Assembly: GCA_015069615.1 (NCBI GenBank)
Contig: SVIF01000013.1
Location: 1 to 40,582, forward strand
DNA length: 40,582 nucleotides
Direction of reading: 5' to 3'
Origin: Clostridiales bacterium
GTDB lineage: Bacteria; Bacillota; Clostridia; Christensenellales; Borkfalkiaceae
Position 1 is the stretch's first letter; every line of letters begins with the position of its first letter. Shown one piece after another: positions 33,275 through 40,582 of this stretch. The translations under genes were made by a program, and so were the position numbers. A model generated the notes under the pieces. The model saw nothing but the letters and a program-made list of their open reading frames with translations, was not told the DNA's origin and searched no databases.

Positions 33275-34174
33275 TTATTTCTTCTTTCTATTTTTCATTA
33301 CGTTGAGAAGGACGTAAACGCCAAGGAGTAGTAGGGTTGCGCCTACAAGAATTGCGTAGGATGCGCCCGTGCTTACCGCGTTGCCGAAAAACGAAATACT
33401 GCAATCTGCCGAAGCTTTCATTTCGGCTAACCCTTCCGCGGGGATGATGCCGTTCATTTTTTCAAAAGCGCCCCGCATGGCGTGGTTTCTAAGTAATGCC
33501 GTTCCGTACGTGCCGGGCAAAAAGGACATCACCGCTTGTAACCCTTCCGAAAAGTTGGAAATGGGCATATACGCGCCGCTGATAAACCCGTAGCCCGCGC
33601 TTACGATGGAGCCCACCGCCGAAATTTGCCCTTGGGAGGATAAAAAGAAGTTAACCACCGAAGAAAGCGCCGTACCGAACAAAACCAAAAGGAAACAATC
33701 CAACATCAAAAGCATTACGTCCGCAAAGGAAAGCGCCCAACCGAACGCGGTAAGGTAAATTAGCCCTGCCCCCAGCGCAACCGCGCAAATAATTAAGGTG
33801 GAAAACAGTGTGCCAAGGTAATAGGCAAACGCTAAAACCTTGGGGGAGACGGGGGAAATGAGAAAATCCGCCGCCGTTCCGTTTGCTTTATCTTGCACCA
33901 TAAGCATATTTGAACAAAACGCCACGGTAATGCAACTAACCGCCATTAAGGAAGAAACTAACTGCCCGCCAACAAGCGCGTTTACCGTGGATTTGGGAAC
34001 GAGCGTAGCCCCTTCTCCCATGGAAAGCAAAAACGCGTCCTTATACACGTTGCCCAAAAAGGTGGCGTACAGCACAAGCAAAATTAAGGGGGTGATTAGG
34101 GAGGTGAAAAACATCCCCTTATCCTTAAAAAACAGTTTGATATTTCGTTTGGTTAAAGAAAAAAGTTGTTTCAT
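33275..34174 (-). CDS. ABC-2 type transporter permease
   Basis: 299 residues with six membrane segments (about 23-43, 60-85, 100-125, 130-150, 175-200 and 270-290), and the ABC-2 pattern of a large loop between the last two. N-terminus LFSLTKRNIKLFFKDKGMFF and the SPVSPKVLAFAYYLGTL segment are typical of this exporter family. It pairs with the ATPase gene just upstream (ATGA overlap). Likely exports a drug, lipid or polysaccharide precursor; the TetR regulator upstream suggests a small hydrophobic inducer. Its composition matches the chromosome, not the adjacent island, so a link with the island peptide is not implied. Confidence 0.88.
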   Translation of the reverse strand: MKQLFSLTKRNIKLFFKDKGMFFTSLITPLILLVLYATFLGNVYKDAFLLSMGEGATLVPKSTVNALVGGQLVSSLMAVSCITVAFCSNMLMVQDKANGTAADFLISPVSPKVLAFAYYLGTLFSTLIICAVALGAGLIYLTAFGWALSFADVMLLMLDCFLLVLFGTALSSVVNFFLSSQGQISAVGSIVSAGYGFISGAYMPISNFSEGLQAVMSFLPGTYGTALLRNHAMRGAFEKMNGIIPAEGLAEMKASADCSISFFGNAVSTGASYAILVGATLLLLGVYVLLNVMKNRKKK

Positions 34175-35082
34175 TGTTCTTTTCCCCCCGTAAGGCGTTT
34201 GCCCGTTACCGCTAAAAATACGTCGTCCATATTTCCCTTGGTAATTTCGTAATCACGGAATACTTCGGGGTGCTGTAAAATTAGTTGGGTGGCTTCCCCC
34301 GTATTCGGTAAAGAAACGCGGTAGCCCCCCGCTATTTTTTCGTAAGGCGCGCCTAACGAAGTAACTTCCCCCTCGCTTACCCCGTAAAGGGAAACGGAAT
34401 CCCCCGTGTGTGCGTTTTTTAAGGATAGGGGGGTGCCTTCCGCCGCAATTTTACCCGCATCTAAAATGACAATATAGTCCGCTTCCGCTGCTTCTTCCAT
34501 ATAATGCGTGGTTAAAAATACGGTTAAGTTTTCTTGCTTTCTTAAGTTGGCAAGCACGTCCCAAAGCAGTTTGCGCGTTTGGGGGTCTAACCCCGTGGTG
34601 GGTTCGTCCAAAATCAAAATGCCCGGCTTATGCAACAGGGCGCGCGCGATATCCACCCTTCTTCTTTGCCCGCCCGATAGTTTCCCCACCGTGCGGTTTA
34701 GTAGGTCGGAAAAATCCAAAAGGCTTGCTAAGTGGGTGATGCGCTTTTCTATTTCTTCCCCAAACAAGCCGTACAGCGCTCCACGAAAAACAAGGTTATC
34801 CTTTACGGTAAGGGATTTATCTAAAACTGAGTTTTGGAATACCACCCCCATGCGGTTTAACACGGTTTTATCCGCGCTATCCTTATCGTACACCTTAACG
34901 GTTCCCGAATCTTTTTTTAGGCTACCGCAAAGCACGTGAATGGTGGTGCTTTTACCCGCGCCGTTCACCCCCAAAAAAGCAAACAGTTCCCCTTCCTTTA
35001 CCTTGAACGAAAGGTTATCTACCGCTTGCACGGTTTTAAACGCTTTGGAAAGATTTTCAATTTCTATTACGTTACGTTGCAT
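34171..35082 (-). CDS. ABC transporter ATP-binding protein
   Basis: 303 residues. Walker A GVNGAGKSTT (residues 38-47), Q-loop VFQNSVLD, signature LSGGQRRRVDIARALL, Walker B ILILDEPTTGLD and switch His in TTHYMEEA. The C-terminal 80 residues match the extra domain of drug/antibiotic-type (DrrA/CcmA-like) ATPases. It energises the permease at 33275. Six bases separate it from the TetR gene. Confidence 0.94.
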   Translation of the reverse strand: MQRNVIEIENLSKAFKTVQAVDNLSFKVKEGELFAFLGVNGAGKSTTIHVLCGSLKKDSGTVKVYDKDSADKTVLNRMGVVFQNSVLDKSLTVKDNLVFRGALYGLFGEEIEKRITHLASLLDFSDLLNRTVGKLSGGQRRRVDIARALLHKPGILILDEPTTGLDPQTRKLLWDVLANLRKQENLTVFLTTHYMEEAAEADYIVILDAGKIAAEGTPLSLKNAHTGDSVSLYGVSEGEVTSLGAPYEKIAGGYRVSLPNTGEATQLILQHPEVFRDYEITKGNMDDVFLAVTGKRLTGGKEQ

Positions 35083-35088
35083 AATTGG

Positions 35089-35640
35089 TTACTCCTTCAG
35101 TAGTGCGATGAACACTTCGCTAAGCATTTGGCTGGCATCCTCCAAAGTAAACGCGGGGCCACCTTGCGCAAACATGGTGGCAAGCCCGTGCGCGTACACG
35201 GATAAATGGTTATATAGCGCCTTTGCTTTTTCTTCGGATAAGCCGTAGCGGTTTTGCACTAAGTTGGCAATCCGTTCGGCGTGTTCGTCCTGCGGAAAGT
35301 AATGTGTGGGGTGTTCGTTTGCCCCTTCGCGCATAAACAGCATGCGAAATAGGTGCGGTTCTTCCTTGGCAAAGCGAATATAAGAAAGCCCCGCGCCCTT
35401 AAAGGGAAGGGGCTGGCTTAACCCTTGCTGAATATACTCACCGTATAACGCTTTGGCGCGAAGTATTACTTCCGCGCGGATTTCCTCTATCCCCGAAAAG
35501 TGGGTGAAAAGGGGGGCGGTGGAACACCCCAAAGCGTGCGATAAATTGCGCGTGGAAAGGATTTCCTCCCCGTACGTTTTTACCGCTTGAAAGGCGGTTT
35601 CTATCATTTCTTCCTTCGTAAAACGCGGTTTTGGTGGCAT
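35089..35640 (-). CDS. TetR/AcrR-family transcriptional regulator
   Basis: 183 residues. N-terminal TetR HTH: FTKEEMIETAFQAVKTYGEE, then LSHALGCSTAPLFTHFSG (about residues 8-52). The C-terminal ligand domain is helical (FAKEEPHLFRMLFMREG) as in the WHG-type group. It is the first gene of an operon with the ABC exporter. A 16-bp palindrome lies directly downstream of its promoter, which is the expected site for self-repression relieved by an exported ligand. Confidence 0.9.
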   Translation of the reverse strand: MPPKPRFTKEEMIETAFQAVKTYGEEILSTRNLSHALGCSTAPLFTHFSGIEEIRAEVILRAKALYGEYIQQGLSQPLPFKGAGLSYIRFAKEEPHLFRMLFMREGANEHPTHYFPQDEHAERIANLVQNRYGLSEEKAKALYNHLSVYAHGLATMFAQGGPAFTLEDASQMLSEVFIALLKE

Positions 35641-35716
35641 GGTTTAACCCCTAAGACTTGGGCGAAAAAAGGAAGTTCCCTTTTCCAAAGCCCTTGCTGT
35701 TTTTAATTTTTCGTTT

Positions 35717-35732
35717 CATAACATATGTTATG
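35717..35732. promoter_or_regulatory. Palindromic operator of the TetR operon
   Basis: CATAACATATGTTATG is a perfect 16-bp palindrome, located just after the start site predicted from the promoter at 35744-35772 and 77 bp before the TetR start codon. Binding of the TetR dimer here would block its own operon. Confidence 0.8.
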
Positions 35733-35743
35733 CTACGGGTGTT

Positions 35744-35772
35744 ATTATACGTGATTTTTCTTTTATTGTCAA
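35744..35772 (-). promoter_or_regulatory. Consensus promoter of the TetR-ABC operon
   Basis: On the minus strand TTGACA (35767-35772) and TATAAT (35744-35749), spacing 17 bp. Both boxes are perfect. Confidence 0.88.
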
Positions 35773-35820
35773 GCCTTTTTTGTAAAAAGGGGAGGAAAAG
35801 TAAACAAAAGTTGAAAATTT

Positions 35821-35850
35821 TTTACTTTACTTTTACACGCGTGATATGAT
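35821..35850 (+). promoter_or_regulatory. Probable promoter for the acyltransferase gene
   Basis: TATGAT at 35845-35850 with TTTACT at 35821-35826 (18-bp spacing). The -35 box is weak. It is divergent from the TetR promoter. Confidence 0.45.
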
Positions 35851-35906
35851 ATATTGAGTATGGAAAATTTCGTTTTTGCGGATTGCCGCAAGGGGGGAGT
35901 ATACCT

Positions 35907-36653
35907 ATGAAAAAGGAAAAAAACAAGTTTATTGATAGCCCGAAGAAAAACCGCAGACTGTGGTATCGCGGTATGAAAAAGTTGATGCTTGGCAGGTATA
36001 AAAAGCCCAAATTCGTGTTTTTGGGTGAACCCTACCATAGCGGCGCGTTAATTTTAAGCAACCATGAAGGGACTGACGCGCCCATGAGCTTGGAAATTTA
36101 TACTAAGCGTCCCATTCGCCATTGGGGGGCAAGCGAAATGAATTCGGGTTTAATCAAACTATATAAATACCAAACGCGCGTGTATTATCACGAAAAAAAG
36201 GGTTGGAATTTGGGCTTAGCGCGCCTGTTTTGCATTCTTGCAAGTCCCTTAACTTACATCTTCTATCGCGGGCTTCGCTTAATTTCCACCTATCGCGACG
36301 TACGCTTTATGAAAACCATAAAGGAAAGTATTGTGGCGGTGCAGCGCGGTGAAAATATCGTTGTTTACCCCGAAGATTCCACTAACGGATATTTGGCGGA
36401 ATTAGAAGGCTTTCACGCAGGTTTTGCCTTGTTTGCCGAAGCGTGCCTAAAAAAGGGGATTGACCTACCCGTTTACGTAAGTTACTTTACGAAAAGCACG
36501 CGCACCTACGTGTTTGACGCGCCCGTTTTATATTCCGAACTGAAAGCAAAATACGGTACGAAAGAAGAAGTTGCCAAAGCTTTGGTTGCACGTTGTAACG
36601 AATTAGGCAAAATGAAATTTGACGAAGAACAAGAAGAAAAAGAAAGCGCTTAA
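35907..36653 (+). CDS. PlsC-like LPLAT-superfamily acyltransferase
   Basis: 248 residues from ATG 35907, preceded by AAGGGGGGAG. LILSNHEGTDAPMSLEIYTK is the motif I equivalent but reads H-x3-D instead of H-x4-D. Motif III is VVYPEDSTNGY, and there is a LPVYVSY motif IV near residue 192. The divergent motif I and basic N-terminus set it apart from the acyltransferase at 656-1489. A likely membrane-surface acyltransferase with unknown acceptor. Monocistronic, ending at its own terminator. Confidence 0.75.
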   Translation: MKKEKNKFIDSPKKNRRLWYRGMKKLMLGRYKKPKFVFLGEPYHSGALILSNHEGTDAPMSLEIYTKRPIRHWGASEMNSGLIKLYKYQTRVYYHEKKGWNLGLARLFCILASPLTYIFYRGLRLISTYRDVRFMKTIKESIVAVQRGENIVVYPEDSTNGYLAELEGFHAGFALFAEACLKKGIDLPVYVSYFTKSTRTYVFDAPVLYSELKAKYGTKEEVAKALVARCNELGKMKFDEEQEEKESA

Positions 36654-36693
36654 ACGCTAGCGAAAGGATACAAACCGCATTGTGTTTATGATG

Positions 36694-36730
36694 CGCCCCG
36701 AATTGTTTATGCAATTCGGGGCGTTCTTTT
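36694..36730 (+). terminator. Intrinsic terminator after the acyltransferase gene
   Basis: A perfect 12-bp stem CGCCCCGAATTG/CAATTCGGGGCG with a TTTATG loop, then TTCTTTT. Confidence 0.93.
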
Positions 36731-36778
36731 ATGGTGATTAACAAATACATAGAAATTTCCTCCTTTTCCTTTGAGAGG

Positions 36779-36807
36779 TTGACTTTTTTATAAAAAAAGG
36801 GTATGAT
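36779..36807 (+). promoter_or_regulatory. Sigma-A promoter for the Ldh2-family gene
   Basis: TTGACT at 36779-36784 and TATGAT at 36802-36807, spaced 17 bp. Confidence 0.75.
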
Positions 36808-36852
36808 AGAAAGGTAGTATAAAAAACCACTCGCTTAGGGGGTAAGGAAAAT

Positions 36853-37965
36853 ATGGCTAAAATGATTTTAGATTGGAAAACGGCTGCAAGTTTTATTGAA
36901 GATGCGTTCGTGGGAACGGGCGTGCCTAGGGAGGACGCGCGCATTTGTACGGACGTACTACTGGAAAGCGACCGCCGCGGAATTGAATCGCACGGCTGTA
37001 ACCGTTTTAAGCCCGTGTATATTGATAGAATTCGCGCAGGCATCCAACAAGCGGTAACGAATTTTGAAATTATTAAGGAAACGCCCACAACGGCGGTTGT
37101 GGACGGGCACCACGGTATGGGGCAAGTGATCGGTACCCGCGCGATGCAAATGGCAATTGATAAAGCGAAGGAGTACGGTATGGGTATGGTTGCGGTTCGT
37201 AATTCTTGCCACTACGGTATTGCGGGGTATTACGCAACTATGGCTACCAAACAAGGTTGCATTGGTATGACGGGCACGAACGCGCGCCCCTCGGTTGCGC
37301 CCACTTTCGGCGTGGAAGGGATGTTCGGTACCAACCCCTACACGGTAGGAATTCCCACGGACGAAGATTTTGATTTCGTTTTTGACTGTGCAACTTCTAT
37401 TACCCAAAACGGCAAAGTAGAATATAACGAACGCGTTGGGGAAGGGGTTCTTCCCGGCACGATTATCGATTCGGAAGGGAAAGCGGTAGTTGGGGATTCG
37501 GGTGAAGCGTTAAAAATGATACGCGAAGGCAAAGCAGCGTTAACCACCTTAGGTGGCATAGGGGATTCGCTTGGCGGTTACAAGGGTTTTGGCCTTGCTT
37601 TGGTGGTGGAAATGCTTTCTTCCGCCTTGCAAGACGGCTGGTACGGTAAGGACTTAGACGGCAAGGACGAACAAGGTAATATTCGCCCCTATCATTTGGG
37701 CCACTTTTTTATCGCCATTGATACCAACCACTTTATGGGGGAAGAAATCTGCCGTAAAAAGGCGGGGGATATCCTACGTAAAATCCGCGCTTCCAAAAAA
37801 GCGCCCGGCAGGGATAGAATTTACACCGCGGGCGAAAAGGAATATTTAACTTGGCAGCAAAGAAAGGATAGTGGCGTTCCCATTAACGAATCTGTGCAAA
37901 AGGAAATGATTGCCGTTCGCGACGAATTAGGGCTTACCCAGTATATATTCCCTTGGGAAAAGTAA
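36853..37965 (+). CDS. Malate/L-lactate (Ldh2)-family NAD(P)-dependent dehydrogenase
   Basis: 370 residues of the Ldh2/MDH2 family, which is unrelated to classical malate dehydrogenases and reduces 2-keto acids or oxidises sugar acids and ureidoglycolate. Family marks: RRGIESHGCNRF (with the SHG motif) near residue 48, AVRNSCHYGIAGYY with the catalytic His, GTNPYTVGIPT, and GYKGFGLALVVEMLSSAL near residue 240. The true substrate in this family cannot be set by motif alone. Monocistronic. Confidence 0.9.
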   Translation: MAKMILDWKTAASFIEDAFVGTGVPREDARICTDVLLESDRRGIESHGCNRFKPVYIDRIRAGIQQAVTNFEIIKETPTTAVVDGHHGMGQVIGTRAMQMAIDKAKEYGMGMVAVRNSCHYGIAGYYATMATKQGCIGMTGTNARPSVAPTFGVEGMFGTNPYTVGIPTDEDFDFVFDCATSITQNGKVEYNERVGEGVLPGTIIDSEGKAVVGDSGEALKMIREGKAALTTLGGIGDSLGGYKGFGLALVVEMLSSALQDGWYGKDLDGKDEQGNIRPYHLGHFFIAIDTNHFMGEEICRKKAGDILRKIRASKKAPGRDRIYTAGEKEYLTWQQRKDSGVPINESVQKEMIAVRDELGLTQYIFPWEK

Positions 37966-37984
37966 GTATTAACAAGGATAAATG

Positions 37985-38017
37985 AAAAGAGCAAACGCAG
38001 TTCGCGTTTGCTCTTTT
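37985..38017. terminator. Bidirectional terminator between the dehydrogenase and mnmG
   Basis: A perfect 14-bp inverted repeat AAAAGAGCAAACGC/GCGTTTGCTCTTTT with a 5-nt loop; serves both convergent genes. Confidence 0.94.
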
Positions 38018-38047
38018 GGGTTGTTTATCAGGAATTTGCGTTTTCGG

Positions 38048-39904
38048 TTACTTTTGCAAATACACCATAAGAACGGTGATATCCGCGGGGGATACACCCG
38101 AAATACGGCTGGCTTGCCCTAAGTTTTCAGGGCGAATTTTATTCAGTTTTTGGCGGGCTTCTAACCGCAGTCCGTCAATTTTACCGTAGTCTACGTCGGG
38201 GGGGAGAAGAACGCTTTCCATCTTCTTGCTTTTTTCAATCAGTTTCAAGCTCTTATCCAGGTATCCTTCGTACTTAAAGTCCGTTTCCACCGTTTCCTTG
38301 ATGTCCTCGGGAACGCCTGTTAAAACGCCAAAGAAGGCGCAGATTTCTTGCATGGAAATGCCACGTTTAATCATATCTGCATAGCTTACGCCCCCGTTGG
38401 GCTTATCAAAGCCGTGCTTTTCCAAGAACTCGGTAACTTTTAAGGGGGAGTGGATTTCGCGGAAGGTTTCCACCGCTTCCGCGTGCATTTTTCTGCGGTT
38501 TTGGTAAACTGCCCAGCGTTCGTCCGTAACAAGGCCGGCTTCCCGCCCAATTTCGGTAAGGCGCAAATCCGCGTTATCTTGGCGAAGAATTAAGCGGTAT
38601 TCCGCGCGGCTGGTCATCATGCGGTAGGGCTCGTTGGTGCCTTTGGTTACCAAATCGTCAATCAGTACGCCGATATACGCTTGGTCGCGGCGAAGAACTA
38701 CTGGGGGCTTGCCACGGAACGCCAAACTTGCGTTTAAGCCTGCAAGTAGCCCTTGCACGGCGGCTTCTTCGTAGCCGCTGGTACCGTTAATTTGACCCGC
38801 GAAGTATAATCCTTCCACCCGTTTGCTTTCTAAGGAAGGCTTTAATTCCAAGGGGTCGATACAGTCGTATTCAATGGCGTACGCGTAGCGCATAATTTCG
38901 CAGTTTTCCAAGCCTGCTACCGTGCGGTACATTTGCTGTTGCACGTCGTGGGGCAAAGAAGAACTCATCCCTTGCACGTAAATTTCGCCGCCGTCCCCGT
39001 TTTCGGGTTCTAAGAACAATTGATGGCGGTCCTTATCGCTAAACCGCACCACTTTATCTTCAATGGAAGGGCAGTATCTAGGGCCGATGCCTTTAATATC
39101 CCCCCCGTATAAGGGGCTACGGTGTAAGTTCGCGCGAATCACTTCGTGCGTTTTTTCGTTCGTATAGGTTAAGTAGCAGGGCATTTGCTTTTCTTTCACC
39201 CCGCTGGATAAGAAGGAAAAGGGGTAAATATTTTGTTCGCCCGGTTGTATTTCACATTTAGAAAAATCAATGCTTTTTGCGGCAACTCTTGCGGGCGTGC
39301 CCGTTTTGAAACGGCGAATTTCAAACCCTAAATTGATCAAGCTTTGGGTTAAGGCGTTTGCCGCGGCAAAACCGTTAGGGCCACAGTTGTTGCTGTATTC
39401 CCCCGTAATTATCCGCGCCTTTAAGTATACGCCCGTACAAAGGACGGCCGCCTTACAGCGAACTACGCCCCCAAACGTGTTCTTTACGCCCACAACCTTG
39501 CCGTCCTCCACCAAAATTTCGGATGCTTCGCATTGTAAAATACGTAAATTATCCTGCTTTTCCAAGGTGGATTTCAAAATGCGGTGGTATTCGTTTTTAT
39601 CTTCTTGCCCGCGCAAACTGTGTACTGCCGCGCCCTTGCCTCGGTTTAACATACGCATTTGCAAGTTGGCTTTATCTGCCGCAACGCCCATTTCACCGCC
39701 AAGCGCATCTAATTCGCGCACCAAGTTACCCTTTGCCGTTCCCCCGATGGAGGGGTTGCAAGGTAAAAAGCCGATGCTATCTAAATTCAGCGTTAAAAGC
39801 ACGGTGGAAAAGCCCGTCCTTGCTAGGGCGAGCGCCGCTTCCACACCGGCGTGGCCACTGCCCACAACCGCTGCGTCAAATTGTCCTTCGCTAAATTCTA
39901 TCAT
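38048..39904 (-). CDS. mnmG: tRNA uridine-5-carboxymethylaminomethyl modification enzyme MnmG
   Basis: About 618 residues from the ATG at 39904, the usual length; the frame stays open to a TTG at 39940. FAD Rossmann motif [19 protein letters not shown], then [20 protein letters not shown] (MnmG signature), [17 protein letters not shown], and the C-terminal YEGYLDKS and [20 protein letters not shown] segments are all characteristic. It works with MnmE to modify wobble U34 of several tRNAs, and mnmE is not in the window. It lies just downstream of dnaA on the same strand, instead of in an mnmE-mnmG pair. Confidence 0.95.
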   Translation of the reverse strand: MIEFSEGQFDAAVVGSGHAGVEAALALARTGFSTVLLTLNLDSIGFLPCNPSIGGTAKGNLVRELDALGGEMGVAADKANLQMRMLNRGKGAAVHSLRGQEDKNEYHRILKSTLEKQDNLRILQCEASEILVEDGKVVGVKNTFGGVVRCKAAVLCTGVYLKARIITGEYSNNCGPNGFAAANALTQSLINLGFEIRRFKTGTPARVAAKSIDFSKCEIQPGEQNIYPFSFLSSGVKEKQMPCYLTYTNEKTHEVIRANLHRSPLYGGDIKGIGPRYCPSIEDKVVRFSDKDRHQLFLEPENGDGGEIYVQGMSSSLPHDVQQQMYRTVAGLENCEIMRYAYAIEYDCIDPLELKPSLESKRVEGLYFAGQINGTSGYEEAAVQGLLAGLNASLAFRGKPPVVLRRDQAYIGVLIDDLVTKGTNEPYRMMTSRAEYRLILRQDNADLRLTEIGREAGLVTDERWAVYQNRRKMHAEAVETFREIHSPLKVTEFLEKHGFDKPNGGVSYADMIKRGISMQEICAFFGVLTGVPEDIKETVETDFKYEGYLDKSLKLIEKSKKMESVLLPPDVDYGKIDGLRLEARQKLNKIRPENLGQASRISGVSPADITVLMVYLQK

Positions 39905-39945
39905 CACTGTTTCTACTTCATTTAGTTTTTTCTCTTTCAAACCGT

Positions 39946-39965
39946 ATACGCTTGTTTTAGCGTAT
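39946..39965 (-). promoter_or_regulatory. Hairpin between dnaA and mnmG
   Basis: A 7-bp inverted repeat ATACGCT/AGCGTAT with a 6-nt loop begins at the dnaA stop codon. It lacks a T-run on the minus strand, so it is more likely an mRNA processing or stability hairpin than a terminator. Confidence 0.4.
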
Positions 39966-40561
39966 TATTTTTGTAAAATGATGTTTCGTAAGTCTTCCAC
40001 TTCGGTGGAAAGGCGCGCACTGTTGCGCATTTGTTCGTTAATTTTATCCCTTGCATGAATCACGGTGGTGTGGTCCCTACCGCCCATAGCTTGGCCGATG
40101 GCAGCAAGGGGCAAGTTCATAAGTTCGGTAATTAAGTAAATGCAAATTTGGCGGGGTTCTACCAGTTCTTTGTTGCGCTTTTTGCCAAGAAGGTCGGATT
40201 TCGCCAAACCGTAGAAGGAGCAAACCGCGTCAATAATGGTATCCGTGGTCATTACTTCGTGCCCCGATTCGCTGTCAAAGCGAAGCGCTTCTTTTGCAAA
40301 TTCGGGGGTAATGGGTTTGTTTTCCAAAGCCGCCAAAAAGATTACGCTTTTCAACCTACCTTCCAAGGTTCTTACGTCCGTAACGTTTTCGCCCGCAATC
40401 AGTTCCAGAACGCTGTTGTCAATCACGTGCTTTTCTTCGGCCGCCTTTTTTTGCAAAATGGCAATTTTGGTTTCAATATCGGGGGGTTGCACGTCCACCG
40501 TAAGCCCGCTTACGAAACGCGTGCGAAGGCGGTCTTCTAGAAGTGCAATCTCATCCGGATG
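39965..40561 (-). CDS. dnaA: Chromosomal replication initiator DnaA, 3' part only
   Basis: About 199 in-register residues are present, beginning HPDEIALLEDRLRTRF: the end of the AAA+ domain III (sensor/lid; DVRTLEGRLKS) and all of DNA-binding domain IV, with the DnaA signature GQAMGGRDHTTVIHARDKI. Domains I-II and the Walker A and B motifs lie beyond the window. The usual SSDR before this point is not found: upstream bases are the inverse of downstream ones (palindrome 40531-40582), so an apparent ATG at 40570 is an artefact of the fold-back and not a real start. Truncation is due to the contig end, not gene decay. Confidence 0.93.
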   Translation of the reverse strand, partial: HPDEIALLEDRLRTRFVSGLTVDVQPPDIETKIAILQKKAAEEKHVIDNSVLELIAGENVTDVRTLEGRLKSVIFLAALENKPITPEFAKEALRFDSESGHEVMTTDTIIDAVCSFYGLAKSDLLGKKRNKELVEPRQICIYLITELMNLPLAAIGQAMGGRDHTTVIHARDKINEQMRNSARLSTEVEDLRNIILQK

Positions 40562-40582
40562 AGATTGCACTTCTAGAAGACC
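40531..40582. repeat. Perfect 52-bp palindrome at the window end
   Basis: Bases 40531-40556 are the exact reverse complement of 40557-40582, with no loop. The centre is CATCCGGATG, a natural 10-bp palindrome in the dnaA codons for His-Pro-Asp. The right half breaks dnaA homology. The most likely cause is an assembly or library fold-back at the contig end. Confidence 0.95.

Noticed and set aside
33206-35640. ABC-2 transporter as the exporter of the island peptide
   Set aside because: It is on the other strand, outside the boundary repeat, has chromosomal composition and its own TetR control; it also lacks the peptidase domain of peptide exporters.
40531-40582. The end palindrome as a telomere or hairpin chromosome end
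   Set aside because: It lies within dnaA codons and disrupts a conserved region; an assembly fold-back explains it more simply.
39905-40582. Replication origin beside dnaA
   Set aside because: I looked for clusters of TTATCCACA-like boxes in the dnaA-mnmG gap and found none; the usual origin side of dnaA is outside the window.

Overview
The window looks like one end of a chromosomal contig from an uncultured anaerobic member of the Bacillota, probably a gut-type Clostridia. The reasons are the Firmicutes-type pyrimidine operon led by pyrR with pyrK-pyrD (type 1B dihydroorotate dehydrogenase), strong AAGGAG-like ribosome binding sites, near-consensus sigma-A promoters with 17-bp spacing, many compact intrinsic terminators, and a lipobox lipoprotein. 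Genus cannot be set from the sequence alone. Most genes share a moderate-GC style with many CCC and GGG runs. The exception is an AT-rich insert at about 32.2-33.25 kb.

Layout. 0-2.6 kb: a minus-strand envelope operon (family 8 glycosyltransferase, PlsC-type acyltransferase, CrtO-like membrane protein). 2.8-5.9 kb: a plus-strand housekeeping operon (membrane protein, rsmD, coaD, m5C RNA methyltransferase, PNPOx-like flavoprotein). 5.9-7.7 kb: a membrane protein, a self-contained transcription unit for a 23-residue hydrophobic peptide, a small XRE regulator, a lipoprotein and an interspersed repeat. 7.7-20.2 kb: two AraC regulators, each divergent from sugar-catabolism genes. Three Gfo/Idh/MocA oxidoreductases and two TIM-barrel isomerase/epimerase proteins come first. 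The full hexuronate route follows: uxaC, an SDR fructuronate reductase, uxuA, kdgK and eda, plus an SGNH esterase. No transporter or classical glycoside hydrolase is present. One hypothesis is that the oxidoreductases and TIM-barrel proteins open or remodel uronides by redox/elimination chemistry and pass free glucuronate to the uxaC pathway.

20.3-30.3 kb: de novo UMP synthesis, pyrR-pyrC-carB-pyrK-pyrD-pyrF-pyrE, then a 447-bp gene-free stretch filled with a degenerate 42-44 bp repeat, then pyrB-pyrI. A leader with a terminator and competing pairings precedes pyrR. carA is absent. 30.4-32.1 kb: a low-molecular-weight tyrosine phosphatase and an FAD-dependent oxidoreductase.

32.2-33.25 kb: the most unusual segment, an AT-rich island bounded by inverted copies of a 44-48 bp sequence. 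It carries an XRE repressor gene, a consensus promoter with a palindromic operator, a small ORF of unknown function, a 40-residue Cys-containing RiPP-like precursor peptide, an intercistronic hairpin, and what looks like the frameshifted first codons of a peptide-maturation gene.

33.3-38 kb: a TetR-controlled ABC-2 exporter, a second PlsC-like acyltransferase and an Ldh2-family dehydrogenase. 38-40.6 kb: mnmG and the 3' part of dnaA, both on the minus strand. The window ends in a perfect 52-bp palindrome that breaks the dnaA reading frame and is most likely an assembly fold-back.
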